Assembly (NCBI RefSeq): GCF_030269365.1
Contig: NZ_BSTF01000010.1
Span: forward strand, 248,001 to 312,000
DNA: 64,000 bases
Reading direction: 5' to 3'
From: Lentzea sp. NBRC 102530
GTDB lineage: Bacteria; Actinomycetota; Actinomycetes; Mycobacteriales; Pseudonocardiaceae
The notes beneath the pieces are model-generated. The model searched no databases. It saw only the letters and a program-made list of their open reading frames with translations, and was not told the DNA's origin. Below are positions 25,985 to 36,699 of the stretch, piece by piece. Made by a program: the position numbers and the translations under genes. Numbering within the stretch: the first letter of the stretch is position 1; the number at the start of each line of letters is the position of its first letter.

Positions 25985-26712
25985 CGCACGCTCCGCACCG
26001 AGCACCCGAGCCGCAGCGCCTCCGCCAGCACCTGATCACTGCGGTCCGGCGCCACGACCACCCGCACCGACGCCCCGACGGTCTGCACCGACCGCACGCC
26101 TTCCAACGCCTCCAGCACGTCCAGAGCCGACACGCGGCTCAGGTCGATCGTCACGTGCCCACCGGCGAGGTCCACGCGCGTCGCCGACGCGAGGTGGCCT
26201 TCGTGGTCGGACACGAGCGCGGTCCGTCCCTCCAGCAGGGACACCAGCTCCGCCGCGGCCACCGGGTCGAGTCCGGTCCACGGCTCGTCCAGCACCAGCA
26301 CGTCCGTCGCCAGGAAAGCCTGTGCCAGAGCCACTTTCTGCGCGTTGCCCTTGGACAGCTCGGCCATCGGCGCCGTCAGCGAACCGACGAACCCCAGGCG
26401 TTCCAACACGTCCGACGCGGCAGCGCGCCGCACCCGTCCCATGTGCGCCAGATACGACGAAGCGGACATCTTGACGTCAGAGGGAAAGCGCTCGGGCACG
26501 TAGCCGATCGAGGCGGGCCGCGTGACCCGGCCCGAGGTCGGCGTCAGCACCCCGGCGGCGATCTTGAGCAACGTCGACTTCCCGGTGCCGTTGGCCCCGG
26601 TCAGGACCGTCAGCCCGGACACCTCCAGGGTGAGGTCGCGCAGCACCCAGGGCCCGCGCCCGTACCGCTTGGAAACCTGATCGAGGTGCACCACGCCAAG
26701 ATAACCACCCAT
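25981..26712 (-). CDS. ABC transporter ATP-binding protein
   Basis: A 243-aa ATPase with Walker A GANGTGKSTLLKI, signature LSKGNAQKVALAQAF, Walker B VLVLDEPWTGLDP and a switch region ALVSDHEGH (His). The signature LSKGN departs from LSGGQ, as in some exporter ATPases. ATG 26712 is preferred because GGAAGG lies 6 bp upstream; GTG codons at 26694 and 26691 are alternatives. It opens a coupled ATPase-permease-SARP operon. Its ATG shares the CATG palindrome with the start of the divergent membrane protein. Confidence 0.88.
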   Translation of the reverse strand: MGGYLGVVHLDQVSKRYGRGPWVLRDLTLEVSGLTVLTGANGTGKSTLLKIAAGVLTPTSGRVTRPASIGYVPERFPSDVKMSASSYLAHMGRVRRAAASDVLERLGFVGSLTAPMAELSKGNAQKVALAQAFLATDVLVLDEPWTGLDPVAAAELVSLLEGRTALVSDHEGHLASATRVDLAGGHVTIDLSRVSALDVLEALEGVRSVQTVGASVRVVVAPDRSDQVLAEALRLGCSVRSVR

Positions 26713-27118
26713 GACGCACCTTCCGCTCGCTTTGGCGTGCATCTGGCTGGGCATGGTCGTGGCCATCTCGATCGAGGCGCCGCTGAAGTTCCGCGCGCCC
26801 GGCATCACCCTGCCGCTGGGTCTCGGCATCGGCAGGCTGGTGTTCCGCGCCCTGAACGCGTCCGAGATCGTGCTGGCGGCGGCCACGGCGGTCACGTTCG
26901 CCCTGGCCCCGCGCCCACGAACGGCGACGATCATGCTCGTCGCGCTGGCCGTGACTCTCGCGGTCCAGGTCGCGGTCATCCGCCCGCGCCTGGAAGCCAG
27001 AGCCGCGGTGATCATCGCGGGCGGGACACCGCCGAAGAGCAGCACGCACCTCGTCTACATCGCACTCGAAGGCGTGAAGGTGCTGGTGCTGGTCGCGTTC
27101 GCGGTCATCCTGCTGTGA
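26711..27118 (+). CDS. Small four-helix membrane protein
   Basis: A 135-aa integral membrane protein starting MTHLPLALACIWLGMVVAIS, with four predicted TM helices and the motif IEAPLKFRAPGITLPLGLGI after the first helix. This is the pattern of a conserved actinobacterial and proteobacterial family of unknown function (DUF4149-like). No RBS is visible before the ATG, so leaderless translation or a later start at Met15 is possible. Confidence 0.75.
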   Translation: MTHLPLALACIWLGMVVAISIEAPLKFRAPGITLPLGLGIGRLVFRALNASEIVLAAATAVTFALAPRPRTATIMLVALAVTLAVQVAVIRPRLEARAAVIIAGGTPPKSSTHLVYIALEGVKVLVLVAFAVILL

Positions 27119-27580
27119 TCAGGTCCGCCGGCTCGGCGGGCCGCGACAGGAACGACGAGTGCGAACCGGGCAGTTCCACCGCACCCGCGCACGGAGCCGT
27201 TGCGCGAACAGCGGCGGGAAGATCACGTCCTCCGCGCACACGATCGACGTGGTGGGCACGGTCTGCCAGGCCGCCGCCGTCACCGGTTCCTCGAACGGCC
27301 TCGCGCTCTGCGGCCGCAACCCCGCGGCCTGCCCCGCCCCGCCGATCGGCACCCCGGCGTACGAGTGCGCGAGCACCGTGACCGGTCCGCTCAGCGCGGC
27401 GATCGCCTCCCGCACCACCTCGGCGTCCTCGCGCACCCCCGCGCCGGGCGATCCCGACGCGCTCGGCAGGTCGACCACCGACGGCGTCCAGCCCCGTGCC
27501 ACCAGCTCGGGCACGAGCAGGTCCCAGCACCACGACCCGTGCCAGACACCGTGCACGAGCAGCAGGTTCCCGCAATCCAT
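27105..27580 (-). pseudogene. Decayed alpha/beta hydrolase
   Basis: The N-terminus is a normal short alpha/beta hydrolase: MDCGNLLLVHGVWHGSWCW with the oxyanion HGxW region and the nucleophile elbow VLAHSYAGVPIGGA (Ser in AHSYAG). Right after it, the text jumps to GLRPQSARPFEEPVTAAAW, which in intact homologues comes some 80-100 residues later, so most of the lid and core is deleted. Near 27175-27190 the frame shifts by one: the expected end, VELPGSHSSFLSRPAEPADL (active-site His in GSHSS), is found only in a second frame that stops at 27105. Deletion plus frameshift make this a pseudogene. It is divergent from a broken AraC-type gene. Confidence 0.85.
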
Positions 27581-27656
27581 CGATCTCTCCCCCGTCCGGT
27601 TGGCGCTACGCCGGCCAGGCAAGATCAACGGCCACCGTCGTCAGAAGTCCGCAGTC

Positions 27657-28203
27657 GTGTCGGGAGAGTCCGTGCTCGAACAGGGCCTGGCGGAGCTGAG
27701 CGTGAACTGGGCCGTCGCGACGCCGCTGCACGCCGGCGGGCGGTGGGCGCTGCACTTCGCCGGTCGCCTGGACCTGCGGGGCGAGGTGGTCGTCCGGGGT
27801 CGTGCGCACATCACCGCGGCCGGCCGGGGCTTCTGGGCGGAGCAGGGCGACTGCTACGTCATCGTCGGGCGACGGCCGTACCGGATCGCGAGCGATCCGG
27901 ACACGTCGTCGGTGTTCGCCGCGCCCTACCACGAGGACGAGCACGGCACCCCGCGTGACGAGGCGCGGGTCGGCGAAGGCGACGGCACGACGTTGCTCGG
28001 CGCGGGTTTCACCAGCGAACCCGAGACCGCCCGCCTGCTCGAGGTGCTGCCTCCGGTGATCCACGTCCGCGCCGGCGGCGATGTCGCGCTCCGCGTTCTT
28101 CGCGCGGTTCCGGAAGACCACCGGCCTGACCCCGCTCGACTACCTGTACCGCCTGCGCACGGGGCGCTCGCCCAGTCACTACAGGGTCACCACAGGCAAG
28201 TGA
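27657..28203 (+). pseudogene. Decayed AraC-family regulator (cupin_6 type)
   Basis: From GTG 27657 the first 140 codons give a cupin_6 ligand domain (WAVATPLHAGGRWALHFAGR, later GDCYVIVGRRPYRIASDPD). Homologues continue with a linker and two HTH motifs. Here the linker and the first HTH are missing, and the second HTH (SRSAFFARFRKTTGLTPLDY, then LYRLRTG) appears only in another frame from about 28081 to the stop at 28203. The reading frame of the cupin instead runs into unrelated residues and ends at 28208. Regulators of this family usually lie divergent to the oxidoreductase or hydrolase they control, as here. Confidence 0.83.
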
Positions 28204-28204
28204 C

Positions 28205-28249
28205 TTAGGGCAACCTGAGTTGAACAGGCTTACAGGACAAGCGTACTGT
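28205..28249 (+). promoter_or_regulatory. Putative acnA promoter with iron-box-like site
   Basis: A sigma-70-like pair TTGAAC (28220-28225), 18-bp spacer and TACTGT (28244-28249) precedes the aconitase gene. Just upstream, TTAGGgcaaCCTGA partly resembles a DtxR/IdeR iron box (about 12 of 19 consensus positions). Iron control of aconitase is known in other actinobacteria, but this match is weak and both calls are by eye. Confidence 0.35.
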
Positions 28250-28340
28250 TTGGGGTCGAGGGGCAGCCGTCGACCGCTTGAGGAAGACTCTGACCCATCC
28301 CGAACTGACCACCGCGCTGTCACCAGTTATGGAGTTGCAC

Positions 28341-31157
<2,817 letters not shown>

Positions 31158-31168
31158 ATGTCAGTGTG

Positions 31169-31202
31169 AAAGGGCCGCTCACCGATAGGTGGGCGGCCCT
31201 TT
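31169..31202 (+). terminator. acnA terminator
   Basis: AAAGGGCCGCTCACC at 31169-31183 pairs with 31188-31202 (15 bp, one G-U type mismatch) around a GATA loop, 11 bp after the acnA stop. The right arm ends in three T residues. Confidence 0.85.
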
Positions 31203-31276
31203 CGCCGTCTATGCGTTCGTAACGGTCCACGTTCGCCCCGCGATGCCAAGACACCCTGATCATCGCGGGAGATTCC

Positions 31277-31702
31277 ATGAACTTGAGCGTGCTCGGCGAC
31301 CTGAACTGGTCAGCCGTGGTCGTGGCCACGATCGCCTACTTCGGGCTGGGCGTGGTCTGGTACGCGGAGTACGCCTTCGGCAGGGCCTACCAGCGCGCGT
31401 CCGGCCAGGACCTGAGCCCTCCGGAGAAGCGGAGCGCGGCCGCCGTCGCCGTCCCGCTGTTCACGTGCTTCGTCATCACCCTCGCCACCGCGATGATCGG
31501 GCACGCCTCCAGCACCGACACCATCATGGAAGGCATCCTGCTCGGCCTCGTCGTCGGCATCGGCGTCGCGGTGCCCGTCAGGATGGTGACGGGCAGCTAC
31601 GACATGACGAAGCCCGCCCCGATGACGTTCGCGGCCATCGGAGCGGGCTACCACATCGTCGGACTCACGCTCGCGGGCGCGATCCTCGGTCAGTGGGTCT
31701 AG
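31277..31702 (+). CDS. DUF1761 membrane protein
   Basis: A 141-aa membrane protein with four predicted TM helices. Its start MNLSVLGDLNWSAVVVATIA and the first loop VVWYAEYAFGRAYQRASG match DUF1761. Function unknown. ATG 31277 follows GGGAGA. It overlaps the convergent PH-like gene by 4 bp. Confidence 0.85.
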   Translation: MNLSVLGDLNWSAVVVATIAYFGLGVVWYAEYAFGRAYQRASGQDLSPPEKRSAAAVAVPLFTCFVITLATAMIGHASSTDTIMEGILLGLVVGIGVAVPVRMVTGSYDMTKPAPMTFAAIGAGYHIVGLTLAGAILGQWV

Positions 31703-32133
31703 ATCCGCGCAGCCTTGTGCAGTTCCCGCAACGCGCGCACGGACGACACCGCGTACTCGCGGTCCGTCGCCTGCACGGCCATGATGGAGACGTATTCGTC
31801 GTCGGGCAGTTCCAACCGGGCCCACGCGGCGCCGTCCGGGAAACTGACCGACAGCACGTCGTTCCAGTCGTAGTGGTGGGACGTCACGACGTTGCGCACG
31901 TCCACACCCGACTCATCGGCCGTGACGCGCGGACGCGTCAGCAGCAGCACACCGCCCGCCAGCAGGAAACCGAGCACGATCATCGCGACCTGGTCGGAGG
32001 TACGGAAGATCACGCCGGTCGGGGTGTCGCCGAGCAGGATGCCCACCACCGTGAACACGGCGACGAGGCCGATCGCGCACGCCCACGCGACGCGGCGGAT
32101 CTTCTTGGGGCGCAACACGATCGCCGTCATCAT
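31699..32133 (-). CDS. PH-domain membrane protein at the end of the rib operon
   Basis: A 144-aa protein with two N-terminal TM helices (ACAIGLVAVFTVVGILLG, AMIVLGFLLAGGVLLLT) and a C-terminal bacterial PH-like domain (RVTADESGVDVRNVV, later YDWNDVLSVSFPDGAAWARL). The same small protein follows ribH in mycobacteria (Rv1417). The ATG overlaps the ribH stop by ATGA. Role unknown; constant linkage with riboflavin genes does not by itself indicate one. Confidence 0.8.
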   Translation of the reverse strand: MMTAIVLRPKKIRRVAWACAIGLVAVFTVVGILLGDTPTGVIFRTSDQVAMIVLGFLLAGGVLLLTRPRVTADESGVDVRNVVTSHHYDWNDVLSVSFPDGAAWARLELPDDEYVSIMAVQATDREYAVSSVRALRELHKAARI

Positions 32134-32627
32134 TCGAATCCCTGCTCGGTCCACGGCTGACGCAGGCCGCGCAACACCAGTGCGGTGTCGATCGCGGCGA
32201 CGGTCGCCTCGTATCCCTTGTCCTCCACCGAGTCCGGCAGCCCGGCGCGGGCCAGCGCCTGCTCCTCGGTGTTCGTCGTCAGCACGCCGTTGCCGACCGG
32301 CGTCGACTCGTCGAGCGCGACGCGGGTGAGCCCGTCGGTCACCGAGTCGCACACGTACTCGAAGTGCGGGGTGCCACCGCGGATGACCACGCCCAGCGCG
32401 ACCACCGCGTCGTGGTGGCGCGCGAGTTCCTGCACCACCACGGGGAGTTCGATCGCGCCCGCGACGCGCACGACCGTGGTGTCGACGCAGCCGGCGTCTT
32501 CAGCGGCCTGCAGGGCACGCGAGACGAGCTGGTCGGTGATCTTGGTGTGCCAGCGCGTCGCCGCGATGGCGACGCTCAGGCCCTTGCCGTCGAGCTTCGT
32601 CTGCTCTGGACGGCCCTCGCCGCTCAT
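32130..32627 (-). CDS. ribH: 6,7-dimethyl-8-ribityllumazine synthase
   Basis: A 165-aa enzyme condensing 3,4-dihydroxy-2-butanone 4-phosphate with the ribityl-aminouracil to give lumazine, the penultimate step of riboflavin synthesis. Substrate-site segments AATRWHTKIT, VRVAGAIELPVVVQEL and ALGVVIRGGTPHFEYVC (with the catalytic His) are intact, as is the phosphate-contact region NGVLTTNTEEQALARAG. The start overlaps the ribBA stop. Assembles as icosahedral or pentameric particles in the family. Confidence 0.97.
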   Translation of the reverse strand: MSGEGRPEQTKLDGKGLSVAIAATRWHTKITDQLVSRALQAAEDAGCVDTTVVRVAGAIELPVVVQELARHHDAVVALGVVIRGGTPHFEYVCDSVTDGLTRVALDESTPVGNGVLTTNTEEQALARAGLPDSVEDKGYEATVAAIDTALVLRGLRQPWTEQGFE

Positions 32628-33886
32628 TCCTGGTCCTCCGTAGCGGAAACAACGGTCTCGTACTGTTCCAGCTGGCTCAGTTCGTGACCCATCCGGTCGC
32701 GCTTGGTGCGCAGGTACCGCAGGTTCTCCGGGTTCGGGGAGATCGGCAGCGGCACCCTGTCGAGCACGCGAAGACCGTATCCGGCCTCCAGTCCGACGCG
32801 CTTGGCCGGGTTGTTCGTCAGCAGCCGCATGGACTTGATGCCGAGCTCCACGAGGATCTGCGCGCCCGTGCCGTAGTCGCGCGCGTCGGCGGGCAGACCC
32901 TGCTGGAGGTTCGCGTCCACGGTGTCGGCGCCCTGGTCCTGCAACTGGTACGCCTGCAGCTTGTGCATCAGGCCGATGCCACGACCCTCGTGGCCGCGCA
33001 TGTACAGCACGACGCCACGGCCTTGTGCCGCAACGGCTTCCAGCGCCGCGTCGAGCTGCGGGCCGCAGTCGCAGCGCAACGAGCCGAGCACGTCGCCGGT
33101 GAGGCACTCGGAGTGCACGCGCACCAGCACGTCCTCGCCGTCACCGATCTCGCCGTAGACCATCGCGACGTGCTCGATGCCGTCGAGCAGGCTGTCGTAG
33201 CCGAACGCGGTGAACACGCCGTGCGCGGTCGGGATGCGGGCCTCGGCGGCGCGCACGACCTGGGTCTCGACCCGGCGGCGGTACGCGATGAGGTCCGCGA
33301 TCGTGATCAGCGCGAGGTCGTGGTCCGCGGCGAAGACCTCCAGCTCCTCGCGGCGGGCCATGTCGCCCTCGTCCTTCTGCGACACGATCTCGCAGAGGAC
33401 ACCGGCGGGTGAGAGACCGGCGAGGCGCGACAGGTCGACGGCCGCCTCGGTGTGACCGGGACGGCGCAGCACACCCCCCGCCTTGGCACGCAACGGCACG
33501 ACGTGGCCGGGCCGGTTGAAGTCGGTCGCCTTCGACGTCGGATCGGCGAGCAACCGGATGGTGCGGGCGCGGTCGGCGGCCGAGATGCCCGTGCTGACGC
33601 CCTCGCGCGCGTCGACCGTGACGGTGTACGCGGTGCCGCGCGCGTCCTGGTTCGTGTGGAACATCGGCGGCAGGTCGAGGCGGTCGCAGTCGTCCTCGGT
33701 CAGCGGCACGCAGATGTACCCGGACGTGTACCTGACCATGAACGCGAGCAGCTCCGGCGTCGCCTTCTCCGCAGCGAAGATCAGGTCGCCCTCGTTCTCA
33801 CGGTCCTCGTCGTCGACGACGACGACGGGCCTGCCGGCGGCGATGTCCCTGATCGCCCGCTCGATCTCAGTGAAGTCGTTGCTCAC
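32624..33886 (-). CDS. ribBA: Bifunctional DHBP synthase / GTP cyclohydrolase II
   Basis: A 420-aa fusion. The N-terminal RibB half (VVVVDDEDRENEGDLIFAAE, GVLRRPGHTEAAVDLSRLAG) makes dihydroxybutanone phosphate from ribulose 5-phosphate; the C-terminal RibA half opens GTP. Zinc ligands of RibA lie in HSECLTGDVLGSLRCDCG, and the catalytic region in YMRGHEGRGIGLMHKLQAY. Both halves keep their motifs, so both activities are expected. GTG start overlapping the ribE stop. Placement next to rpe (which supplies ribulose 5-phosphate exchange) is conserved. Confidence 0.97.
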   Translation of the reverse strand: MSNDFTEIERAIRDIAAGRPVVVVDDEDRENEGDLIFAAEKATPELLAFMVRYTSGYICVPLTEDDCDRLDLPPMFHTNQDARGTAYTVTVDAREGVSTGISAADRARTIRLLADPTSKATDFNRPGHVVPLRAKAGGVLRRPGHTEAAVDLSRLAGLSPAGVLCEIVSQKDEGDMARREELEVFAADHDLALITIADLIAYRRRVETQVVRAAEARIPTAHGVFTAFGYDSLLDGIEHVAMVYGEIGDGEDVLVRVHSECLTGDVLGSLRCDCGPQLDAALEAVAAQGRGVVLYMRGHEGRGIGLMHKLQAYQLQDQGADTVDANLQQGLPADARDYGTGAQILVELGIKSMRLLTNNPAKRVGLEAGYGLRVLDRVPLPISPNPENLRYLRTKRDRMGHELSQLEQYETVVSATEDQE

Positions 33887-34503
33887 TGGGCCTCCTCGCC
33901 CGCGATGGCCCGCAGGTGCGGGACGGCCAGTCGTTCGACGTACTTCGCCAGCACGTCGACTTCCAGGTTCACCAGGTCGCCGGGCAGCCGGTGCCCGAGC
34001 GTGGTGAGTTCGAGCGTCGTCGGGATGAGGCTCACGGTGAACTGGTCCTCGGAGACGGTCACGACCGTCAGCGAGACCCCGTCGACCGTGATCGAGCCCT
34101 TTTCGACGACGTAGCGGGCGAGGCCCGGCGGGAGTCCGATGTGGACGATCTCCCAGTGCTCCGCCTTCTCGCGCGCGAGAATCGTGCCCGTCCCGTCCAC
34201 GTGCCCCTGCACGATGTGCCCGCCGAGGCGCTGGCCGACCGCGGCTGCGCGCTCCAGGTTGACCCGGTCGCCCGCGGCGACCTTGGCGAGGCTGCTGCGG
34301 GTGAGGGTCTCGCGCATCACGTCCGCGGTGAAGGCGCCGTCCTCGACCTCCACGACGGTGAGGCACACGCCGCTCACCGCGATGGAGTCGCCGTGCTTCG
34401 CGTCGCTGGTCACGATCGGCCCGGTGATGCGGATCCGTGCCGCGTCGGGCAGGTCCTCAATCGCCTCGACGTGGCCGAGTTCCTCGACGATCCCGGTGAA
34501 CAC
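33883..34503 (-). CDS. ribE: Riboflavin synthase, alpha subunit
   Basis: A 206-aa enzyme dismutating two lumazine molecules to riboflavin. It is built of two lumazine-binding repeats: MFTGIVEELGHVEAIEDL starts the first, RLGGHIVQGHVDGTGTIL the second, each with a GDxxxVxGVCLTV / KGSITVDGVSLTV segment. GTG start with AGGAGG 4 bp upstream. The 8-bp gap to ribD leaves no room for an FMN riboswitch, which in many bacteria precedes this gene. Confidence 0.97.
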   Translation of the reverse strand: MFTGIVEELGHVEAIEDLPDAARIRITGPIVTSDAKHGDSIAVSGVCLTVVEVEDGAFTADVMRETLTRSSLAKVAAGDRVNLERAAAVGQRLGGHIVQGHVDGTGTILAREKAEHWEIVHIGLPPGLARYVVEKGSITVDGVSLTVVTVSEDQFTVSLIPTTLELTTLGHRLPGDLVNLEVDVLAKYVERLAVPHLRAIAGEEAQ

Positions 34504-34511
34504 CGCTCCTC

Positions 34512-35513
34512 CTAAGGTTGCGGAACCGCGCTGATCCGCAAGTCCGGTCCGCTCATGGTGACGTCTTCCACGGTCAACCTCACAGCCTCCGTGATGGTCG
34601 ACACGCCCGCACCCAGCACCGCCGCGGGACCGTCCCCGAGCAGCGCCGGCGCGACGTAGGCGAGCACGCGGTCGATCCTGCCCGCGCGCAGGAACGCGCC
34701 CGCCAGGGTCGGACCGCCCTCCAGCAGCACGTCGACCACTCCCCGTTCGGCCAACGCCGTCAGCACGGTGTCCGGGTCGTGCGTGCGCAGGTGTAGCGCG
34801 GTCTGCTGGAGCTTCGCTCCACCCGGCAGGTCGCTCATGCCCACGACCACCGGCAACGGCTGGCGGGCCAACGGCATTCCGCCGGCGTCCCTGGCGGTCA
34901 GCGCGGGGTCGTCCGTCCTGACCGTGGTGGTGCCGACCATGATCGCGTCGAGCTTCGCGCGCAGGTCGTGGACCTCCTTGCGGGAGGTCTCCGAGCTGAT
35001 CCACTGACTGGTGCCGTCGCTGGCCGCGATCCGGCCGTCGAGCGACGCCGCGTACTTCCACGTGACGTGCGGGCGGCCCGTGCGCGCGTAGTGCAGCCAC
35101 GCCCTGAGGGGCCCCTTGGCGACGTCGTCCGCTCCGAGGCCGCTTTCGACCGTGATTCCGGCGTCTTCCAGGACCTTCGCACCGCCCGCGGCCCTCGGGT
35201 TCGGGTCGCTGATGGCGTGGATGACGTGCTTGATGCCCGCTTCTCGCAACGCTTCGGTGCACGGCGGCGTACGGCCGTAGTGCGCGCACGGCTCAAGGGT
35301 GACCACGGCGGTGCCGCCCCGTGCCTTCGTGCCCGCTTCTTTGAGCGCCATGACCTCGGCGTGCGGGCCGCCGACGGGCTGGGTGGCGCCGAATCCGACG
35401 GCCTCGCCGTCCTCGTCGAGGATCACGCAGCCGACCGGCGGGTTGGGGCTGGTGGAGCCCCGTACCCGTTCGCTCTCGGCGATGGCGAGCGCCATCGCGT
35501 CCTCGGGCGTCAC
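34512..35513 (-). CDS. ribD: Bifunctional riboflavin deaminase/reductase
   Basis: A 333-aa enzyme with an N-terminal zinc deaminase (PHAEVMALKEAG and PCAHYGRTPPC hold the zinc ligands and catalytic Glu) and a C-terminal NADPH reductase domain (HVTWKYAASLDGRIAASDG, LLEGGPTLAGAFLRAG). Together they convert the GTP cyclohydrolase II product towards the ribityl-aminouracil. The GTG at 35513 (VTPEDAMALAIAES) fits the family start and overlaps the rpe stop (GTGA). Confidence 0.96.
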   Translation of the reverse strand: MTPEDAMALAIAESERVRGSTSPNPPVGCVILDEDGEAVGFGATQPVGGPHAEVMALKEAGTKARGGTAVVTLEPCAHYGRTPPCTEALREAGIKHVIHAISDPNPRAAGGAKVLEDAGITVESGLGADDVAKGPLRAWLHYARTGRPHVTWKYAASLDGRIAASDGTSQWISSETSRKEVHDLRAKLDAIMVGTTTVRTDDPALTARDAGGMPLARQPLPVVVGMSDLPGGAKLQQTALHLRTHDPDTVLTALAERGVVDVLLEGGPTLAGAFLRAGRIDRVLAYVAPALLGDGPAAVLGAGVSTITEAVRLTVEDVTMSGPDLRISAVPQP

Positions 35514-36175
35514 GGTGTCCTGGTTCCCCGGCCACCGGCTGCCTGGGCCCGCAACGCCTCGATGGCCTTGCCGGGGTCGGCCGAGTCGTAGACCGCGGAG
35601 CCCGCGACGAAGCAGTCGACGCCCGCCTCCGCGGCCTGTTCGATCGTGTCGGCGTTGATGCCGCCGTCGATCTCGACCAGCAGCTTCAGGTGGCCGGTGT
35701 CGACGAGGTGGCGGGCCTGGCGGACCTTGTCCAGCACGTCCGCCATGAAGCTCTGGCCACCGAAACCGGGCTCGACCGACATGACCAGCAACGTGTCGTA
35801 GTGCTTCAGCACCTCGACGTACGGCTCCAGCGGCGTGCCCGGCTTGATGCTCAGGCCCGCCTTGCTGCCCGCGGCCTGCAGGTTCTTGGCGAGCGCGATC
35901 GGGTCGTTCGCCGCCTCGACGTGCACGGTCACGTTGTACGCGCCCGCCTCCGCGTAGCCGATGGCCCAGCGGTCGGGGTCCTCGATCATCAGGTGGCAGT
36001 CGATCGGGATGTCGGTGACCTTGAGCAGCGACTTCACCACCGGCAGGCCGAGCGTCAGGTTCGGCACGAAGTGGTTGTCCATCACGTCGACGTGGATCCA
36101 GTCCGACGTGGGCACCGCGGCGAGCTCGTCGGCGAGGCGCGCGAAGTCGGCGGACAGGATGCTGGGAGCGATCAT
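35510..36175 (-). CDS. rpe: Ribulose-phosphate 3-epimerase
   Basis: A 221-aa TIM-barrel enzyme interconverting ribulose 5-phosphate and xylulose 5-phosphate. Metal and catalytic residues are visible in IAPSILSADFARL, WIHVDVMDNHFVPN, IDCHLMIEDP, MSVEPGFGGQSF and VEIDGGINADT. ATG 36175 is a conventional start; a GTG a few codons upstream (VVHTPMIAPS) is an alternative and no RBS decides. The Gly/Arg-rich tail after residue 210 is unconserved. Confidence 0.95.
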   Translation of the reverse strand: MIAPSILSADFARLADELAAVPTSDWIHVDVMDNHFVPNLTLGLPVVKSLLKVTDIPIDCHLMIEDPDRWAIGYAEAGAYNVTVHVEAANDPIALAKNLQAAGSKAGLSIKPGTPLEPYVEVLKHYDTLLVMSVEPGFGGQSFMADVLDKVRQARHLVDTGHLKLLVEIDGGINADTIEQAAEAGVDCFVAGSAVYDSADPGKAIEALRAQAAGGRGTRTP

Positions 36176-36201
36176 CGGCGTGTGGACCACAAGTGTGAAG
36201 T

Positions 36202-36699
36202 CTAGGTGTCCAGCAGGTCGAGCAGCGTGCCGGGAGGCACGTCTGAGACCACGACGACACCCGCTCCGGTGAGTGTCGTGACGTGCGTCTCCCACATCGG
36301 GTGACGGCGCTTGTCGGCGTTGGCGTGGGGCTGGACGACGACCTTGCAGCCCTCGACGCCGATCGCCTCGTTCAACGCGGTCAGCGCCTGGTTGTCGCCG
36401 ATGCCCAGGGCCAGCTTGGCCACCGAGTTCGCGCTGGCCGGGGCGAAGATGAACGCGTCCGGCGTGCGGTAGGGCTTGGGCTGGCCCGGCATCCTCGGCT
36501 CCCAGCGGATCGGGAGGTCGGTCAGCGCCTGGAGCTGGTCGAGTTCCCCCGCCTCCTCGAACCACGGCGCGACCGCCGGGGTGAACGTGATGGCCAGCTG
36601 CCAGCCCCGTTGCACGGCCGGTTCGGCGAGGTCCGTGCGGAACCACTTCTCCACGCCGCCGCAGCCCGACGCGACGAGACCGAGCAGACCACGTGTCAT
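36202..36699 (-). CDS. Flavoprotein-domain protein (PPCDC-like)
   Basis: A 165-aa homo-oligomeric flavin-containing decarboxylase-fold protein. It has the N-terminal GLLGLVASGCGGVEKWFRTD segment, FIFAPASANSVAKLALGIGDN (the APATANT-like FMN-binding motif) and a VVVQPHANAD region. The CoaC enzyme of coenzyme A synthesis is encoded separately in this window, so a different substrate or an FMN-storage role is likely. It sits between rsmB and rpe on the same strand, an uncommon guest in the otherwise conserved rsmB-rpe-ribD order. Confidence 0.8.
   Translation of the reverse strand: MTRGLLGLVASGCGGVEKWFRTDLAEPAVQRGWQLAITFTPAVAPWFEEAGELDQLQALTDLPIRWEPRMPGQPKPYRTPDAFIFAPASANSVAKLALGIGDNQALTALNEAIGVEGCKVVVQPHANADKRRHPMWETHVTTLTGAGVVVVSDVPPGTLLDLLDT

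Noticed and set aside
34504..34511. FMN riboswitch before ribE
   Set aside because: Only 8 bp separate ribD and ribE, and no conserved FMN core is seen in the operon or upstream gap.
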